A DNA stretch of 64,000 nucleotides from Actinocorallia populi (GTDB taxonomy: Bacteria; Actinomycetota; Actinomycetes; Streptosporangiales; Streptosporangiaceae). This document shows, piece by piece, positions 62,152 through 64,000 of the stretch. The translations under genes and the position numbers were made by a program. The stretch is from positions 868,001 to 932,000 of the forward strand of contig NZ_PVZV01000002.1 in assembly GCF_002995495.1 (NCBI RefSeq), written 5' to 3'. The first letter of the stretch is position 1. Every line of letters starts with the position of its first letter. The notes under the pieces were generated by a model. That model worked only from the letters and a program-made list of their open reading frames with translations. It had not been told where the DNA came from and ran no database searches.

Positions 62152-63113
62152 AGCCGGGTGGTGCCGCGCGGCAGGTCGTCCGACAGGTCCAGCGGGGTGC
62201 TCGCCTTGGCCAGGGAGCCGCGCCGCAGCGGCGCCAGGGCGCGGGAGACGACCTCGCCGGCGTTCGAACCGACCTCTTCCAGGTGCTCCAGGCCCTCGTC
62301 CAGATCGATCGCGTCCTCGGCGAGGCCGATGGTCAGGGCGATGGTCTCGCAGACGGCGTCGAGGTCGTCCAGGCGGATGACGTTCTGGCCCAGGAGGCCG
62401 CGCCAGAACTCCAGCAGCTTCGGGTCCTCGGCGTGGAACGTCCCGGTGGGGATGAAGTAGTAGACGTCGAAGCGCTCCTTCAGCTCCGCCACGAGGTCGG
62501 CGATGGGGATGTCCCGCTCCAGGTCGTCACCGATGATCTTCTTCACCTCGGCCTTCTTGACCTTGGAGTAGGCGAGCTCGTCGCCCATGAGGAAGAGGTA
62601 TCCGCGCTTGCCGCGCTTCTCCCAGCAGTCCATCGAGGTGTGCCGGGCCATGAAGTACATCGCCAGCTCGTAGGACTCGGTCATCTGGCCGCCGCCACCG
62701 CCCTCCAGCAGGATGCGGCCCAGGTCGTCGTCCATGCGGTTGTCGGACTCGAACTGCCCGACCTGCAGCGGGGCGCGGTCGCAGGTGGCGTCGCCGATCG
62801 CGCCGAACAGGATGTGCGGGTCGGTGACGTAGCCCTTGCGCAGGATCAGGCCGAGCAGCTCGGGCAGCTTGGTCTGCAGGGCGCGCGGGACGTTGCGCAT
62901 CGAGCCGGTGACGTCGAACAGCACCGCGATCGCCAGCGACTCGGGGTGCTCGTCGTTGTCGCGGCTCTCCCGGACGGTCACGCCGTGCGGGTCGAGGGCG
63001 GGGTGGACGTGCCGGGCGCCGCTGTCGGAGTGGGCGAAGGCGCTCGCTCCGGTGGCCCTGCGGTAGTTCGCCGCGGCGGCGTAGACGTCGGTGGACCAGG
63101 TGCCGCTTCCCAT
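62148..63113 (-). CDS. von Willebrand factor A (vWA) domain protein
   Basis: A 321-residue cytoplasmic vWA protein. The MIDAS motif is LFDVTGSM (about residue 70), followed by a loop with GGGGGQMTESYELAMYFMA and MGDELAYSKV, giving plausible metal ligands. After the vWA core an acidic C-terminal region (DAIDLDEGLEHLEEVGSNAGEVVSRAL) probably mediates contacts. ATG 63113 has AAGGAG 6 nt upstream. It lies between a kinase-like gene (26 nt upstream) and the synthetase paralog (GTGA overlap), so the three are one operon. vWA proteins paired with kinases occur in TerY-type stress triads; kinship to these is speculative. Confidence 0.88.
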   Translation of the reverse strand: MGSGTWSTDVYAAAANYRRATGASAFAHSDSGARHVHPALDPHGVTVRESRDNDEHPESLAIAVLFDVTGSMRNVPRALQTKLPELLGLILRKGYVTDPHILFGAIGDATCDRAPLQVGQFESDNRMDDDLGRILLEGGGGGQMTESYELAMYFMARHTSMDCWEKRGKRGYLFLMGDELAYSKVKKAEVKKIIGDDLERDIPIADLVAELKERFDVYYFIPTGTFHAEDPKLLEFWRGLLGQNVIRLDDLDAVCETIALTIGLAEDAIDLDEGLEHLEEVGSNAGEVVSRALAPLRRGSLAKASTPLDLSDDLPRGTTRL

Positions 63114-63139
63114 GGGGTTCTCCTTGTGTCGCGAGGGGT

Positions 63140-64000
63140 TCAGAGCTTGAAAGGGCGGAAGGTGCGTGGCCCGTACAGGCGCTCCAGGAGCTCGTCCAGC
63201 TCCGTGAGGAGACGCCAGGCGTTCGAGGGGCGCTTCTTCTGCGCGGAGAGAGTGCAGCCGCGCGCGAAGTTCCGCAGCGGGTCCGGGATCTTCGGGCCCA
63301 TCAGGTAGGTCATGCAGCGGGTGGCCAGGAACAGGTCGGTGGCGGGGGAGGCGGGTTCGCGTCCCGGCACCTCCGGCGGATACCAGGACGCCCTGCCGCT
63401 CACCAGCGCCGGCACCCGTCCGCCGGAATCGACGGTGGCGGGCACCGAGTAGCACCAGTCGACCAGTACGAGGCCGTGCTGCTCCGGGTGGATCATCACG
63501 TGTTCGGGCAGTACCGCGCCGTGCAGGACGCCCGCCCGGTGGGCGAAGCCGAGTGCGACGAGCAGCCTGCGCCACATCCAGGCGGCGTCCCGCGGATCCA
63601 CTCCGTCCGGCCGGGCATCGTGCACTTCGGCGAGCGTGTGGAAGCCCTCCAGCCGGACGAGGATGTGGCCGCTGCGACCTTCGTAGCGCAGGCTTTCCAC
63701 GAGTTCCGGTACGTACGGCAGGAACCGGGGATCTCCGTTCGCGCGCAGCTGCCGCAACGCGACGGCCTCGCGTTCGAGCAGGTCGTTGTCGGCCGCGTTC
63801 CGGGGGAGCTTGAGGACGGCGGGGCCGCCGTCGAGGGTGACCTCGAACAGGTCGGCCAGATCGCCTCTGGCCAGCTTCGGCCCCACCTCGTAGACGTGCT
63901 TCTTGGTGGTGATGGTCGTGCTCTCCCCGCGGCCGTACGCGCGCCACTTGGCGGTCAGCCGGGTGAAGGCCGCGCCGTCCATCCCGGTGTCCGGGTGCAG
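63140..64000 (-). CDS. Protein-kinase-like protein lacking the HRD aspartate (probable pseudokinase)
   Basis: At least 280 residues; ATG 63982 is the first visible start, but the frame is open to the window edge, so the gene may begin outside. The kinase fold is recognisable: GPKLARGDLADLF (glycine-loop region), AVLKL with Lys58, helix Glu in LEREAVALRQL, catalytic loop HGAVLPEHVMI and LVDWCYSV (DFG-like). The catalytic loop reads HGA (154–156) where active kinases have HRD, and its Lys and Asn are also replaced, though Asp175 remains. It is probably an ATP-binding pseudokinase or a very atypical phosphotransferase, encoded with the vWA and synthetase-like proteins. Confidence 0.75.
   Translation of the reverse strand: MHPDTGMDGAAFTRLTAKWRAYGRGESTTITTKKHVYEVGPKLARGDLADLFEVTLDGGPAVLKLPRNAADNDLLEREAVALRQLRANGDPRFLPYVPELVESLRYEGRSGHILVRLEGFHTLAEVHDARPDGVDPRDAAWMWRRLLVALGFAHRAGVLHGAVLPEHVMIHPEQHGLVLVDWCYSVPATVDSGGRVPALVSGRASWYPPEVPGREPASPATDLFLATRCMTYLMGPKIPDPLRNFARGCTLSAQKKRPSNAWRLLTELDELLERLYGPRTFRPFKL

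Noticed and set aside
1-64000. CRISPR arrays, insertion sequences, prophage or attachment sites
   Set aside because: I looked for regularly spaced repeats, transposase or integrase motifs and direct repeats at the two tRNA genes and saw none. Hairpins found are single and terminator-like.

Overview
The window is chromosomal DNA of a high-G+C actinomycete. Very high GC at third codon positions, frequent GTG and TTG starts, start/stop overlaps of the GTGA and ATGA type, an ureABCFGD operon without ureE, a dgt–dnaG–sigma neighbourhood, an XRE/DUF5753 regulator and an LprG/P55-type lipid exporter all fit a filamentous actinobacterium, probably of the Streptosporangiaceae (Nonomuraea/Streptosporangium-like). 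The genus is inference. I see no phage, insertion sequence, CRISPR array or replication origin. Coding density is high throughout and most of the content looks like ordinary core or shell chromosome.

Layout. 1–5.0 kb: end of a TetR regulator, two operator-like repeats, then an operon of SDR dehydrogenase, beta-lactamase-fold serine hydrolase and a self-sufficient P450 (heme + FMN/NADH reductase + 2Fe-2S in one chain). 5–9.4 kb: DUF1906 protein, small ABM protein, and znuACB-zur with a Zur box over the znuA promoter. 9.4–11.1 kb: two tandem paralogous secreted four-cysteine proteins, each with its own matching promoter and a strong terminator hairpin. 11.3–19.5 kb: GH15 glucosidase divergent from ppdK, DUF218 protein, dgt, NAD(P)H ferredoxin reductase-like flavoprotein. 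19.4–23.9 kb: urease operon. 24–25.8 kb: TetR plus flavin monooxygenase. 25.9–30.5 kb: PAP2 protein, dnaG, HrdA/HrdB-like sigma factor, YbjQ.

30.5–39 kb is the tellurium/stress island. It holds a coiled-coil protein divergent from two terD paralogs and a TerC-like DUF475 membrane protein. These are followed, after a terminator and a palindromic operator, by a translationally coupled four-gene enzyme operon: CitE-like C–C lyase, PRTase–TRSP fusion, StiP/PRTase_1 protein and HAD phosphatase. This is the Ter-linked module thought to make a nucleoside-like metabolite. 39.7–46.2 kb: tRNA-Asn, YtxH protein, GH63-like glycosidase, a GntR regulator sitting on its own operator with DUF1648 protein, a SAM hydrolase-family enzyme, and a polar amino-acid ABC importer. 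46.2–50 kb: WS/DGAT acyltransferase beside an LprG–MFS (P55) pair, which together suggest triacylglycerol synthesis and export. 50–57 kb: a CAU-anticodon tRNA, YbdK ligase, M20 peptidase, an unexplained 42-residue peptide gene with its own terminator, secreted subtilase, XRE/DUF5753 regulator, lipoprotein metallopeptidase. 57–60.9 kb: xylose regulon (ROK repressor, operator, xylA, xylB).

The right end (60.8–64 kb) is the most unusual part: a minus-strand cassette of a protein-kinase-like protein that has lost its HRD aspartate, a vWA (MIDAS) protein, and a divergent adenylosuccinate synthetase paralog. The paralog keeps the catalytic Asp/His pair but lacks most IMP- and aspartate-binding residues. 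I do not recognise this trio as a described system. It may continue beyond the window.

Several genes (znuA, dgt, dnaG, ybjQ, gntR, lprG) have a TANNNT- or CATCAT-type -10 element 6–7 nt before the start codon and appear to be transcribed leaderless.
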